The notes beneath the pieces were generated by a model that was not told the origin of the DNA, ran no database searches, and saw only the letters and a list, made by a program, of their open reading frames with translations. The translations under genes were made by a program, and so were the position numbers. A DNA stretch of 64,000 nucleotides, taken from NCBI RefSeq assembly GCF_014650675.1, contig NZ_BMVK01000005.1, positions 434,001 to 498,000 on the forward strand, in the 5' to 3' direction. Shown one piece after another: positions 50,256 through 59,654 of this stretch. This DNA comes from Streptomyces anulatus (GTDB taxonomy: Bacteria; Actinomycetota; Actinomycetes; Streptomycetales; Streptomycetaceae). Numbering within the stretch: the first letter of the stretch is position 1; each line of letters begins with the position of its first letter.

Positions 50256-51566
50256 ATGCCCGTGCCCGAGCTGCCACCTCCGCAGTCGAGCCTGCCGGAG
50301 GCCGTCACCCGCTTCGGGGCGACCGTGCTCGGCGCGGTCGCGGCTCGCGCCCATGACACCGACGCCGTCGGCGGGCCGACCGGCGGACGCCCCCTGCCGG
50401 GCCCGCCCGCCGGGCTGCCCTTCGGCCCGCCGGCCACCGCCGTACCGCCGACCGCCGTACCGGTGACCGATGCGCCCGGGCAGGGCGTCGGGCTGGAGCG
50501 GCTGCTGCGCGGGCCCCACGGCCTGGGCACGGCCGGGCTGCGGCTGGCGCCCCGCGAGGAGCGTCCCGTAACGCCGGCCCCCCGGGAAGGCCGGCCGATC
50601 CCGGGTCTGTACCACCATCCGGTCCCCGAGCCCGACGAGGCGCGCGTCGACGAGGTCAGCCGGAGGATCAAGGCCTGGGCGCTGGACGAGGTCTCTCTGT
50701 ACCCCGAGGAGTGGGAGGAGCAGTTCGACGGCTTCTCCGTGGGCCGCTACATGGTCGGATGCCATCCGGACGCGCCCACCGTCGACCACCTGATGCTCGC
50801 CACCCGTCTGATGGTCGCCGAGAACGCGGTGGACGACTGCTACTGCGAGGACCACGGCGGGTCACCCATCGGCCTGGGCGAGCGGCTTCTGCTCGCGCAC
50901 ACCGCGCTCGACCCCCTGTACACCGTGCGCGAGTACCAGCCGGAGTGGGCGGACTCGCTCCACGCGGACGCCCCCCGGCGCGCCTACCGCTCCGCCATGG
51001 ACTACTTCGTCCGCGCGGCCGGGCCCTCCCAGGCGGACCGGCTCCGCCACGACATGGCGCGCCTGCACCTCGGGTATCTCGCCGAAGCGTCCTGGGCCCA
51101 ACAGGACCAGGTCCCCGAGGTCTGGGAGTACCTGGCGATGCGCCAGTTCAACAACTTCCGGCCCTGCCCCACCATCACCGACACCGTCGGCGGTTACGAG
51201 CTCCCGGCGGACCTGCACGCCCGGGCCGACATGCAGAAGGTCATCGCCCTGGCCTCCAACGCCACGACGATCGTGAACGACCTCTACTCGTACACCAAGG
51301 AGCTCGACGCCCCGGGCCGGCACCTGAACCTGCCCGTCGTGATCGCCGAACGCGAGGGGCTGTCCGACCAGGACGCCTACCTCAAGTCGGTCGAGGTCCA
51401 CAACGAGCTGATGCACGACTTCGAGACAGAGGCCGCGGCGCTGGCCACCGCCTGCCCCGTCCCGGCCGTGCAGCGCTTCCTGCGGGGCGTCGCCGCCTGG
51501 GTCGACGGCAATCACCACTGGCACCAATCGAACACCTACCGCTACAGCCTGCCCGACTTCTGGTAG
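50256..51566 (+). CDS. 2-Methylisoborneol synthase (terpene cyclase), encapsulin cargo
   Basis: A 436-residue class I terpene cyclase that converts 2-methyl-GPP to 2-methylisoborneol, an earthy odorant. The first metal motif is DDCYCED (193-199). The second is the N341-D-x-x-S345-x-x-x-E349 triad in NDLYSYTKE, followed downstream by the HWHQSNTYRY end. The first 110 residues are disordered and rich in Pro, Gly and Ala; in this family they act as the targeting region for loading into the encapsulin shell (recalled). The middle gene of a shell-synthase-methyltransferase operon. The ribosome site AAGGAG is preceded by the same CC...AGCC sequence as in the shell gene. Confidence 0.95.
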   Translation: MPVPELPPPQSSLPEAVTRFGATVLGAVAARAHDTDAVGGPTGGRPLPGPPAGLPFGPPATAVPPTAVPVTDAPGQGVGLERLLRGPHGLGTAGLRLAPREERPVTPAPREGRPIPGLYHHPVPEPDEARVDEVSRRIKAWALDEVSLYPEEWEEQFDGFSVGRYMVGCHPDAPTVDHLMLATRLMVAENAVDDCYCEDHGGSPIGLGERLLLAHTALDPLYTVREYQPEWADSLHADAPRRAYRSAMDYFVRAAGPSQADRLRHDMARLHLGYLAEASWAQQDQVPEVWEYLAMRQFNNFRPCPTITDTVGGYELPADLHARADMQKVIALASNATTIVNDLYSYTKELDAPGRHLNLPVVIAEREGLSDQDAYLKSVEVHNELMHDFETEAAALATACPVPAVQRFLRGVAAWVDGNHHWHQSNTYRYSLPDFW

Positions 51567-51599
51567 GCCCCGACATCCGGCAAGAGATGGGAACCCTCT

Positions 51600-52478
51600 G
51601 TGACCAGCGCTGAACTCACCACCGCCCCCACCCTGCGTATCCCCGGCCCCGCGACGCCCTACCAGGGAGACATCGCCCGCTACTGGGACGGGGAGGCCCG
51701 GCCCGTGAACCTGCGCCTCGGCGATGTCGACGGCCTCTACCACCACCACTACGGCATCGGTGAGGTCGACACCGCTTCGCTCGGCAACCCCGAGGACAGC
51801 GAGAGCGAGAAGAAGCTGATCACCGAGCTCCACCGGCTGGAGTCGGCCCAGGCCGAGTTCCTTCTGGGGCACCTCGGTGACATCGGGCGCGACGACACGC
51901 TGGTGGACGCGGGCTGCGGCCGGGGCGGCTCGATGGTGATGGCGCACCAGCGCTTCGGCTGTTCCGTGGAAGGCGTGACGCTGTCGGCCAAGCAGGCCGA
52001 CTTCGCCAATGGGCGCGCCGCGGAACTGGGAATCGGCGACCACGTCCGCGCCCGCGTCTGCAACATGCTCTCCACGCCCTTCGCGACCGGTTCCGCCGCG
52101 GCGTCGTGGAACAACGAGTCGAGCATGTACGTGGACCTGGACGACCTCTTCGCCGAGCACTCCCGCGTCCTGAAGGTCGGCGGTCGCTACGTGACCATCA
52201 CCGGCTGCTGGAACCCGCGCTACGGCCAGCCCTCGAAGTGGGTCTCGCAGATCAACGCGCACTTCGAGTGCAACATCCACTCGCGCCGGGAGTACCTGCG
52301 CGCCATGGCCGACAACCGCCTCGTGCCGCAGGCCGTCATCGACCTCACCCCCGACACCCTGCCCTACTGGGAGCTGCGCGCCACGTCCTCGCTGGTCACG
52401 GGGATCGAGGACGCGTTCATCAACTCCTACCGGGACGGGTCCTTCCAGTACCTCCTCATCGCGGCCGACCGCGTCTGA
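51600..52478 (+). CDS. Geranyl diphosphate 2-C-methyltransferase
   Basis: A 292-residue SAM-dependent methyltransferase that makes 2-methylgeranyl diphosphate, the substrate of the adjacent synthase. The SAM-binding motif is VDAGCGRGGSM (about 102-112), and the acidic end of strand 2 is GVTLSAKQADFAN. The region WNNESSMYVDLDDLFAEHSRVLKVGGRYVTI-like is characteristic of GPP methyltransferases. The start is GTG at 51600 with AGAGATGGGA-type G/A-rich sequence upstream, 33 bp after the synthase stop. A strong hairpin follows. Confidence 0.95.
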   Translation: MTSAELTTAPTLRIPGPATPYQGDIARYWDGEARPVNLRLGDVDGLYHHHYGIGEVDTASLGNPEDSESEKKLITELHRLESAQAEFLLGHLGDIGRDDTLVDAGCGRGGSMVMAHQRFGCSVEGVTLSAKQADFANGRAAELGIGDHVRARVCNMLSTPFATGSAAASWNNESSMYVDLDDLFAEHSRVLKVGGRYVTITGCWNPRYGQPSKWVSQINAHFECNIHSRREYLRAMADNRLVPQAVIDLTPDTLPYWELRATSSLVTGIEDAFINSYRDGSFQYLLIAADRV

Positions 52479-52494
52479 CGGCGCCCGGTCCATC

Positions 52495-52534
52495 GGCCGG
52501 CCGGCACCGGGGACACCCCCGGTGCCGGCCGGCC
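52495..52534. terminator. Very strong hairpin terminator of the 2-MIB operon
   Basis: 18-bp perfect arms (GGCCGGCCGGCACCGGGG at 52495-52512, complement at 52517-52534) with a 4-base loop, 16 bp after the methyltransferase stop. Confidence 0.92.
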
Positions 52535-52670
52535 ATCTCGGCGTTCGGCATGAGCCGGCACGGCCGCGGGGTTAGTTTGGAAGGAGGCGGTCCGATCGGG
52601 TGGAAGCGGCCGGACGCATCGCGGTTCACCGGGGCGGCGCGACGGCCTTGTGGAGCGAGAAGGAACTGTG

Positions 52671-53657
52671 ATGAGAGACCGAGTCACCGAAGCGGTCCCG
52701 GCACTGGTGGCGGCGGCCGTCGCCGCGCCGTCCATGCACAACGCCCAGCCGTGGAGATTCGTCCACCGCACGGACACCGGCGTCCTCTCGCTGTACGGCG
52801 ATCCGGACCGTGCCCTGCCGGTCGGCGACCCCGAGCACCGGGGCATGCATCTCGGATGCGGGGGCGCGCTGTTCAATCTGCGGGTGGCCGCCGCTCAGCA
52901 GGGCTGGGACGCGGTCGCCGAGGTGTTCCCGGACCGCCGGGATCCCTGGCGTCTGGTCGATGTCACGCTGGAGGAGCCCGACACCGTGCCCTTCGACCGG
53001 GGGCTGGCGGACCTCTTTCCCGCTGTGGAGGCCCGGCACACCAACCGCTCCCCGTTCTCCGACGAGCAGATCCCGCCGGAGATATTCGACGAGCTGTGCG
53101 CGGCCGCGCTCCTGGAAGGGGCCCGGCTCGCCGTTCCGAGCGACTGGCACGCCGATGATCTCGTCGACCTCGTGCACGACGCGGAGCTCCACGAGGCCGC
53201 CAGCGATCTCATGCGGGCGGAGATCATCGCCTGGACGCGCACCGGGAGGGCGGGGGAGGGGCCGGCGGCCGAGGGAGTGCCCTCCTACGCGTTCGGTCCG
53301 CGCCAGCACGACGTGAAGGTGCCCGTGCGGGACTTCGGGCTGCCTCGGGACACGCAGCGTGCCACGGCCACATTCGAGGAGCGCCCTCAGCTGGCGGTGC
53401 TCGGCACGGAGACGGACGACCCCGCCGACTGGCTCCGGGCAGGGCAGGCCATGGAGCGGATCCTGCTCGTGGCGACGCGGGACGGCCTGGCAACCTCGAT
53501 GATGTCGCAGCCGCTGGAATGGCCGGAGCTGAGGTCGATGGCCCGCGATCCGGCGTCCAGGATGGGCTTCGTCCACATGGTCTTCCGCCTCGGCTACGGC
53601 CCCCCGGCGGCGCCCACCCCGCGCAGACCGGTCGCCGATGTGCTCACCGTCGTGTGA
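52671..53657 (+). CDS. Acg-type nitroreductase family protein
   Basis: A 328-residue protein with two nitroreductase-like halves, like the dormancy-linked Acg (Rv2032) group of actinobacteria. The start VAAAVAAPSMHNAQPWRF carries the conserved SxHNxQPW flavin-site motif. ARHTNRSPF and the C-terminal GLATSMMSQPLEW follow. In Acg proteins a lid blocks the FMN site, so the role may be flavin storage rather than catalysis (recalled). The ATG at 52671 has GAAGGAA 6 nt upstream. It stands alone after the 2-MIB terminator. Confidence 0.88.
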   Translation: MRDRVTEAVPALVAAAVAAPSMHNAQPWRFVHRTDTGVLSLYGDPDRALPVGDPEHRGMHLGCGGALFNLRVAAAQQGWDAVAEVFPDRRDPWRLVDVTLEEPDTVPFDRGLADLFPAVEARHTNRSPFSDEQIPPEIFDELCAAALLEGARLAVPSDWHADDLVDLVHDAELHEAASDLMRAEIIAWTRTGRAGEGPAAEGVPSYAFGPRQHDVKVPVRDFGLPRDTQRATATFEERPQLAVLGTETDDPADWLRAGQAMERILLVATRDGLATSMMSQPLEWPELRSMARDPASRMGFVHMVFRLGYGPPAAPTPRRPVADVLTVV

Positions 53658-53786
53658 CACACCGGTGCGCGCCCGGCCGCACCACCGCGCTCCCGCCCGT
53701 TCCCTCCCCGCCGGGACGGCCGGCCCCCGGGTCGCTTCGACGACCTGAGTTGGGGCAGACGGTCGCGGGATGAGAGGGTCGAGCGG

Positions 53787-55073
53787 GTGAGCGAGCCACA
53801 GAACACCCTCAAGTACTGCGTCGACGGCCCGGAAGACGCTCCGGTCCTGGTCATAGGCCCCTCGCTGGGTACCACATGGCACATGTGGGACCGCCAGATA
53901 CCCGAGCTGTCCCAGCACTGGCGGGTCTTCCGCTACGACCTGCCCGGCCACGGCGGCGCGCCCGCCCACGCCTCGGCCTCCGTCACCGATCTGGCCGACC
54001 GGCTGATCGCGACGCTGGACGGGCTCGGCATCCAGCGGTTCGGCTACGCGGGCTGCTCGATCGGCGGGGCGATCGGCTCGGACCTGGCATTGAGACATCC
54101 GCACCGGGTGGCCTCGCTGGCGCTCGTCGCCTCCTCGCCCCGGTTCGGCACGGCCGACGAGTTCCGCCAGCGCGGCGTGATCGTCCGCACCAACGGTCTG
54201 GAGCCGATGGCCCGCACCGCGCCGGAGCGCTGGTTCACCCCCGGCTTCGCCGCCGCGCAGCCCGCCATCGTCGAATGGGCCGTGCAGATGGTCCGCACGA
54301 CCGATCCCGGGTGCTACATCGCCGCCTGCGAGGCGCTCGCGGCGTTCGACATCCGCGGCGCCCTGGGCCGGATCGGCGTGCCCACCCTGGTGCTGGTCGG
54401 GGCGGAGGACCAGGTCACCGGGCCCGCCGAGGCCCGCACGCTGGTCGCCGGGATACCGGACGCCCGCCTGGCGCTCGTCCCCGGGGCCTCGCACCTCGCG
54501 CCGGTCGAGCAGCCCGCCGCCGTCAGCGACCTGCTGCTGATGCACTTCTCCACCTCCTGGCAGCAGGACACCTCGGCCGCGATCCCCGTGCTGCCGATCG
54601 TCCTCGGGCCCGCGACGCCCGCCGCCCCGTTCGCCCCGGTGGCCGAGATCGCCCCGGCCGCCCCGGCGCCCGAGACCTCCGCTCCGACGCCGGACGCCCG
54701 GCACGAGCAGGGCACGAAGGTACGCCGGGAGGTGCTGGGCGACGCCCATGTCGACGCGGTGAACGCCTCGGCCGACGGATTCACCGAGGACTTTCAGGAG
54801 CTGGTCACCCGGTACGCCTGGGGCGAGGTCTGGAGCCGGGACGGACTCGACCGCCGTACCCGCAGCTGCATCACGCTCACCGCGCTCGTCGCCTCCGGCC
54901 ACCTGGAAGGCCTCGCCGCGCACACCCGGGCCGCCCTGCGCAACGGCCTGACGCCCGCCGAGATCAAGGAAGTCCTGCTCCAGACCGCCGTCTACTGCGG
55001 GCTCCCGGCCGCCGGTGCCGCCTTCGCCGTCGCGCAGAAGGTGATCCAGGAGGAAACCACGCCGCCCGCGTAG
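53787..55073 (+). CDS. pcaL: 3-Oxoadipate enol-lactonase / 4-carboxymuconolactone decarboxylase fusion
   Basis: A 428-residue bifunctional protein of the protocatechuate branch of the beta-ketoadipate pathway. The N-terminal alpha/beta-hydrolase (about 1-255) is the lactonase: oxyanion region LVIGPSLGTTWHMWD, nucleophile Ser91 in AGCSIGG, and catalytic His in PGASHLAPVEQP. A Pro/Ala-rich linker (about 262-310) follows. The C-terminal CMD domain (about 315-425) has RREVLGDAHVDAV, RYAWGEVWSRDGL and AHTRAALRNGLTPAEIKEVLLQTAVYCGLPAA. The fusion is the actinobacterial PcaL form. No other pca gene is next to it here. Confidence 0.92.
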   Translation: MSEPQNTLKYCVDGPEDAPVLVIGPSLGTTWHMWDRQIPELSQHWRVFRYDLPGHGGAPAHASASVTDLADRLIATLDGLGIQRFGYAGCSIGGAIGSDLALRHPHRVASLALVASSPRFGTADEFRQRGVIVRTNGLEPMARTAPERWFTPGFAAAQPAIVEWAVQMVRTTDPGCYIAACEALAAFDIRGALGRIGVPTLVLVGAEDQVTGPAEARTLVAGIPDARLALVPGASHLAPVEQPAAVSDLLLMHFSTSWQQDTSAAIPVLPIVLGPATPAAPFAPVAEIAPAAPAPETSAPTPDARHEQGTKVRREVLGDAHVDAVNASADGFTEDFQELVTRYAWGEVWSRDGLDRRTRSCITLTALVASGHLEGLAAHTRAALRNGLTPAEIKEVLLQTAVYCGLPAAGAAFAVAQKVIQEETTPPA

Positions 55074-55085
55074 CAGGATGGGGCC

Positions 55086-55739
55086 ATGAACGCATCGCCC
55101 GGGGCTCTCACCCTCACCAAGAAGACCCACTCCTGCGTCCGGATCGAGAAGGAGGGGCGGGTCCTGGTCATCGACCCCGGCGGCTTCTCCGAGGACGACG
55201 CGGCGCTCGGCGCCGATGTCGTCCTGGTGACGCACGAGCACCCGGACCACTTCAACGAGGCGCGGCTGCGGGTGGGCCTGGAGGCGAACCCGGCGGCCGA
55301 GATCTGGACGCTGCGCAGCGTGGCCGAGCAGCTCTCGGCGGCCTTCCCCGGGCGCGTGCACACCGTGGGCGAGGGGGACGCGTTCTCCGCCGCCGGATTC
55401 GACGTCACCGTGCACGGCGAGCTGCACGCGGTGATCCACCCGGACATCCCGAGGATCACCAACATCGGCTTCCTCGTCGACGGTTCGGTCTTCCACCCCG
55501 GCGACGCGCTCACCGTCCCCGACCGCCCCGTCGACACCCTCCTGCTGCCGGTGATGGCGCCCTGGAGCAAGATCTCCGAGGTCATCGACTACGTGCGCGA
55601 GGTCAAGCCGCGACGCGCCATCGACGTCCACGACGCCCTGCTGACCGATCTGGCACGGCCGATCTACGACAACCAGATCGGGGCCCTGGGCGGCGCGGAC
55701 CACGGCCGGCTGGCCCCGGGCGGCGTCACCGAGCTGTGA
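55086..55739 (+). CDS. MBL-fold metallo-hydrolase (UlaG-like)
   Basis: A 217-residue metallo-beta-lactamase fold protein. The metal motif is HEHPDH in VVLVTHEHPDHFNE (about 52-57), and further ligands are His in HAVIHPDIP and Asp in FHPGDAL. The last is the C-terminal His of DVHDALL. The start TLTKKTHSCVRIEKEGR and the short length resemble UlaG-like and other small MBL hydrolases; the substrate is unknown. It begins 12 bp after pcaL, so it may be co-transcribed. An AGGATGGGG sequence precedes the ATG. Confidence 0.87.
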   Translation: MNASPGALTLTKKTHSCVRIEKEGRVLVIDPGGFSEDDAALGADVVLVTHEHPDHFNEARLRVGLEANPAAEIWTLRSVAEQLSAAFPGRVHTVGEGDAFSAAGFDVTVHGELHAVIHPDIPRITNIGFLVDGSVFHPGDALTVPDRPVDTLLLPVMAPWSKISEVIDYVREVKPRRAIDVHDALLTDLARPIYDNQIGALGGADHGRLAPGGVTEL

Positions 55740-55781
55740 GCCCACCGGCGACTGTCAGTGGGAGCCGCTAGGTTGGCTGCC

Positions 55782-56561
55782 ATGCGCATCGCCACCTATA
55801 ACGTCAATTCGATCACCGCCCGGCTGCCGAGGCTTCTGGCCTGGCTGGAGAGCAGCGGCACCGATGTGCTGTGCATCCAGGAGACCAAGTGCACGGCGGA
55901 GCAGTTCCCCACCGCCGCCCTCGCCGAGCTGGGTTACGAGTCCGCGGTCAACGCCACCGGCCGGTGGAACGGGGTCGCGCTGCTCTCCCGCGTCGGCCTC
56001 TCCGACGTCGTCACCGGGCTGCCCGACGGCCCGGACTACGACGGGGTGCAGGAGCCGCGCGCGATCTCGGCGACGTGCGGCCCGCTGCGCCTCTGGTCGG
56101 TGTACGTGCCCAACGGCCGCGAGGTCGAGCACGAGCACTACGCGTACAAGCTGCGCTGGCTGGAGGCCCTGCGGAAGGCCGTGGCGGCGGACGCCGCGAA
56201 GGCACTGCCGTTCGCGGTCCTCGGTGACTTCAATGTTGCCCCGACCGACGAGGACGTCTGGGACCCGGCGCTGTTCGCCGGCGCCACGCATGTGACGCCC
56301 GCCGAGCGCGCCGCCCTCACGGCCCTGGAGGCGGAGGGCCTGAGCGAGGTCCTGCCCCGCCCCCTCAAGTACGACCGCGCCTACACCTTCTGGGACTACC
56401 GCGAGCTGAGGTTCCCCAAGAACAAGGGCATGCGGATCGACCTCACCTTCGGCAACGCCCCGTTCACCGCCGCCGTCAAGGACAGCTACGTCGACCGCGA
56501 GGAGCGCAAGGGCAAGGGCGCGTCGGACCACGCCCCGGTGGTCGTCGACCTCGACCTCTGA
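55782..56561 (+). CDS. xth: Exodeoxyribonuclease III (AP endonuclease)
   Basis: A 259-residue enzyme of base-excision repair that cuts at abasic sites and has 3'-5' exonuclease activity. EEP-fold motifs: MRIATYNVNSI (Asn7 and Asn9), LCIQETKC (metal Glu), YVPNGREV (catalytic Tyr), LGDFNVAPTDEDVWD (Asp/Asn), RIDLTF and SDHAPVVVDLDL (the catalytic Asp-His pair). The start ATG at 55782 follows TAGGTT with 7 nt between and there is no ribosome site, so the message is possibly leaderless. Confidence 0.95.
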   Translation: MRIATYNVNSITARLPRLLAWLESSGTDVLCIQETKCTAEQFPTAALAELGYESAVNATGRWNGVALLSRVGLSDVVTGLPDGPDYDGVQEPRAISATCGPLRLWSVYVPNGREVEHEHYAYKLRWLEALRKAVAADAAKALPFAVLGDFNVAPTDEDVWDPALFAGATHVTPAERAALTALEAEGLSEVLPRPLKYDRAYTFWDYRELRFPKNKGMRIDLTFGNAPFTAAVKDSYVDREERKGKGASDHAPVVVDLDL

Positions 56562-56607
56562 GGCGCGATCCACGGGGGCGGAGGCCGCGTCGCACTGACA
56601 ACCCGAG

Positions 56608-56637
56608 GTTGACACCCGGTGGGTGTCAACTTACGGT
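56608..56637 (+). promoter_or_regulatory. Promoter with overlapping palindromic operator, leaderless start of the Clp_N gene
   Basis: -35 TTGACA (56609-56614), 17-bp spacer, -10 TACGGT (56632-56637). Six bases later is the ATG (56644), so transcription should start at or next to the start codon. The perfect palindrome GTTGACACCC-GGT-GGGTGTCAAC (56608-56630) covers the -35 and the spacer. Confidence 0.72.
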
Positions 56638-56643
56638 TGACGC

Positions 56644-57390
56644 ATGACGCAGCCTCTTCCCGCCGCACCGTCCGTACGCCTCGACGACCTGATCGAGGCC
56701 ATCAAGAAGTCCAACACCGATGCCCTGGAGCAGCTCTCCGGCGCGGTCATCGCCGCCGACCACCTCGGCGACGTCGCCGACCATCTGATCGGCCACTTCG
56801 TGGACCAGGCGCGCCGCTCCGGCGCCTCCTGGACGGACATCGGCCGGAGCATGGGGGTCACCCGCCAGGCGGCCCAGAAGCGCTTCGTGCCCAAGAAGGG
56901 CGACGGCGCATCCGACCTGGACCCGAGCCAGGGCTTCGGCCGCTTCACCCAGCGCGCCCGCAACGTCGTCATGGCCGCCCACAACGAGGCCCAGGCCGCC
57001 CGGCACGCCGAGATCCTCCCGGCCCACCTGGTGCTCGGCCTGCTCGCCGAGCCCGAATCCATCGCGGCCGGGGTCCTCCTCGGCCCCGAGGTCACCCCGG
57101 ACGCCCTCCGTACGGCGGCGACCGCCGCGCTGCCGGCGGCAGCCGAAGAGGTGCCCGAGCTGATCCCGTACGACGCGGACTCCCGCAAGGTCCTGGAGCT
57201 GACCTTCCGCGAGGCGCTGCGGCTCGGGCACAACTACGTCGGCACCGAGCACATCCTGCTGGCCCTGCTGGAGTTCGAGGGCGGATCCGGTGTGCTGAGC
57301 GGCCTCGGCGTGGAGAAGGACGCCGCCTCGGCGGCCGTCGAGGCGGCGGTGACCGAAGCGGCCGCCGTCCTGTGGCAGCAGAAGTCCTGA
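56644..57390 (+). CDS. Clp_N domain protein with N-terminal HTH-like region
   Basis: A 248-residue protein without ATPase. The N-terminal part (about 10-85) has a helix-turn-helix-like stretch, SWTDIGRSMGVTRQAAQKRF. Two Clp_N repeats follow (about 96-170 and 175-240): RFTQRARNVVMAAHNEAQAARHAEILPAHLVLGLL and LELTFREALRLGHNYVGTEHILLALL. It may be a DNA-binding regulator or adaptor related to the ClpC/ClpB substrate-binding domain. The promoter is apparently leaderless with a palindrome over it, consistent with autoregulation. Confidence 0.87.
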   Translation: MTQPLPAAPSVRLDDLIEAIKKSNTDALEQLSGAVIAADHLGDVADHLIGHFVDQARRSGASWTDIGRSMGVTRQAAQKRFVPKKGDGASDLDPSQGFGRFTQRARNVVMAAHNEAQAARHAEILPAHLVLGLLAEPESIAAGVLLGPEVTPDALRTAATAALPAAAEEVPELIPYDADSRKVLELTFREALRLGHNYVGTEHILLALLEFEGGSGVLSGLGVEKDAASAAVEAAVTEAAAVLWQQKS

Positions 57391-57412
57391 CCGGAGCCCC
57401 CGGCGCGCGGGC

Positions 57413-57442
57413 GGCGGGTTCTCAGTGCACCGAGAACCCGCC
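57413..57442. terminator. Bidirectional hairpin between convergent Clp_N and SDR genes
   Basis: GGCGGGTTCTC (57413-57423) and GAGAACCCGCC (57432-57442) are exact complements with an 8-base loop. The hairpin includes the last codons and stop of the SDR gene. Confidence 0.78.
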
Positions 57443-58201
57443 GTCCACGAACACCGACTGCCCGGTGACGTACGCCGAGGAACGCCCCGCCAGGAACACC
57501 GCGGCCCCCGCGAAGTCCTCCCCGAGGCCGTTGCGGCCGACCATCGTCCGGGCGGCGAGCGACGCCACCTTCTCCGGGTCCGAGGCGAGGCTCCGGTTCA
57601 GCGGCGTCAGCACGAAGCCGGGCACCAGCGTGTTCACGGTGACGCCGTGCGGGGACCACGCCTCGGCCTGGGAGCGGGCCAGGGACTCCAGGCCGCCCTT
57701 GGACACTCCGTACGCGCCGCTGTCCACGAAGGCCCGGTGCGCCTGCTGCGAGGTGACGTGGATGATCCGCCCGTAGCCGCGCTCGGCCATACCGGGCCCG
57801 AAGCGCTGCCCCAGCAGGAACGGCGCCTTCAGGTTCACCGCCATCGTGGTGTCCCAGACGTCCTCGCCGAGCTCGGCCATCGGCGGGCGCAGATTGATCC
57901 CGGCGCAGTTCACCAGGATGTCCGGCTCCCCGAACGCCTGGGCGGCCCCGTCCGCTCCCGCACGCACGCCCTCGGCGGTGCTCAGGTCCGCGCTCACCCA
58001 GGCGGCCCGGCAGCCCTCGGCGGTCAGCTCGTCGACGGTCGCCCTCAGCTCGGCCTCCCGGCGGGCCACCACGACGACGCCCGCGCCGGCCCGGGCCAGG
58101 GCGCCGGTGATCGCCCGGCCGATGCCGGAGCTGCCGCCGGTGACCACCGCCACCCGGCCCTCCAGTGAGAACAGTTCCGAAACGTAAGCGTGTGCACTCA
58201 T
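57422..58201 (-). CDS. Short-chain dehydrogenase/reductase (gluconate 5-dehydrogenase-like)
   Basis: A 259-residue NAD(P)-dependent enzyme. The Rossmann motif is TGGSSGIGRAITGAL (about 21-35), and the central motif LVNCAGIN is a variant of NNAG. The active site is Ser in HVTSQQAH and Tyr-Lys in YGVSKGGL. The C-terminal VFVDGGFSVH fits the sugar-acid SDR group. The second Asn of NNAG is Cys here. The 3' end lies in the hairpin shared with the convergent Clp_N gene. The ATG at 58201 has no strong site. Confidence 0.9.
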   Translation of the reverse strand: MSAHAYVSELFSLEGRVAVVTGGSSGIGRAITGALARAGAGVVVVARREAELRATVDELTAEGCRAAWVSADLSTAEGVRAGADGAAQAFGEPDILVNCAGINLRPPMAELGEDVWDTTMAVNLKAPFLLGQRFGPGMAERGYGRIIHVTSQQAHRAFVDSGAYGVSKGGLESLARSQAEAWSPHGVTVNTLVPGFVLTPLNRSLASDPEKVASLAARTMVGRNGLGEDFAGAAVFLAGRSSAYVTGQSVFVDGGFSVH

Positions 58202-58310
58202 GTGCGCACTTTAGATATCTGCTCGGATACCCGGCCGAGGTGGGGTGGGGGATCGGTGAACGCCGCGCGCCCTGTGGTGCGGAACCTGGCCGGGATGGGA
58301 CCCTAGTGGT

Positions 58311-58751
58311 ATGAACATCCCTTTCTTGGACAACTGGCGTAAGCGTCAGGGTGGTACGCGTTCAGGCGCACTCGCCGCCGCCGTCGAGGCAGACCCCGAC
58401 GGCGTGGCCGAACTGCTCGCCGAATGCGAACTGCTGCGCGTCCGGGCGGGGCAGCACGGACTCGAACTCGACGACACACCCGCCTCGTTGGCCGCACTCG
58501 ACCAGCTGCCGCCCCGCTGGCGCGACGACCCCGAGGAGCTTCCCTGGCTCGGCAACGACGCCGGTCTCTACCTCGGCACCGTGATCGTGCGGACCGTCCC
58601 GGGGGCGGCGTGGGACGTCTGGCCGAGCGGTCAGCCCGTGGTGCGGCTGGAGTCCGGGCGGGAGATCGACGTCGTCGCGGCCGGTCTCGACTGGGCGATG
58701 GCGGGCAGCCCCGAGCTCTCCCAGGTCTACGCGGAGTCCGCCGAGAACTGA
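58311..58751 (+). CDS. Small conserved Streptomyces protein (DUF6278-like)
   Basis: A 146-residue soluble protein of unknown function, recalled as DUF6278 without confirmation. It begins MNIPFLDNWRKR. Features are an acidic helix (DPDGVAELLAECELLRVRAGQ), SLAALDQLPPRWRDDPEELPWLGNDAGLYLG and a C-terminal beta-like part with WDVWPSGQPVVRL and LESGREIDVVAAGLDWA. The latter looks like the actinobacterial group in which a short protein carries a glyoxalase-like or SUKH-like C-terminal half. TAGTGGT lies just before the ATG and there is no strong ribosome binding site. Confidence 0.7.
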   Translation: MNIPFLDNWRKRQGGTRSGALAAAVEADPDGVAELLAECELLRVRAGQHGLELDDTPASLAALDQLPPRWRDDPEELPWLGNDAGLYLGTVIVRTVPGAAWDVWPSGQPVVRLESGREIDVVAAGLDWAMAGSPELSQVYAESAEN

Positions 58752-58898
58752 GCCGGCGCCCGGCCGGGGGCCCGCTCTCCTCAGCTAATCCAGTTAAAAA
58801 GCCTTTTGCGCCATTTACGCGTGTCGGGTGCGAAGTCCCTTTTCGGGATGGATAGTTTGCGCTGACCTCGACACAGCGACAAGTGGGTAGGGCAGCGC

Positions 58899-59642
<744 letters not shown>

Positions 59643-59654
59643 GGGGAGGCTTCC

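Noticed and set aside
52626..55745. Minus-strand open frame of over 1000 codons across the nitroreductase, pcaL and MBL genes
   Set aside because: It spans three well-supported plus-strand genes and has no domain pattern; antisense of GC-rich codons.
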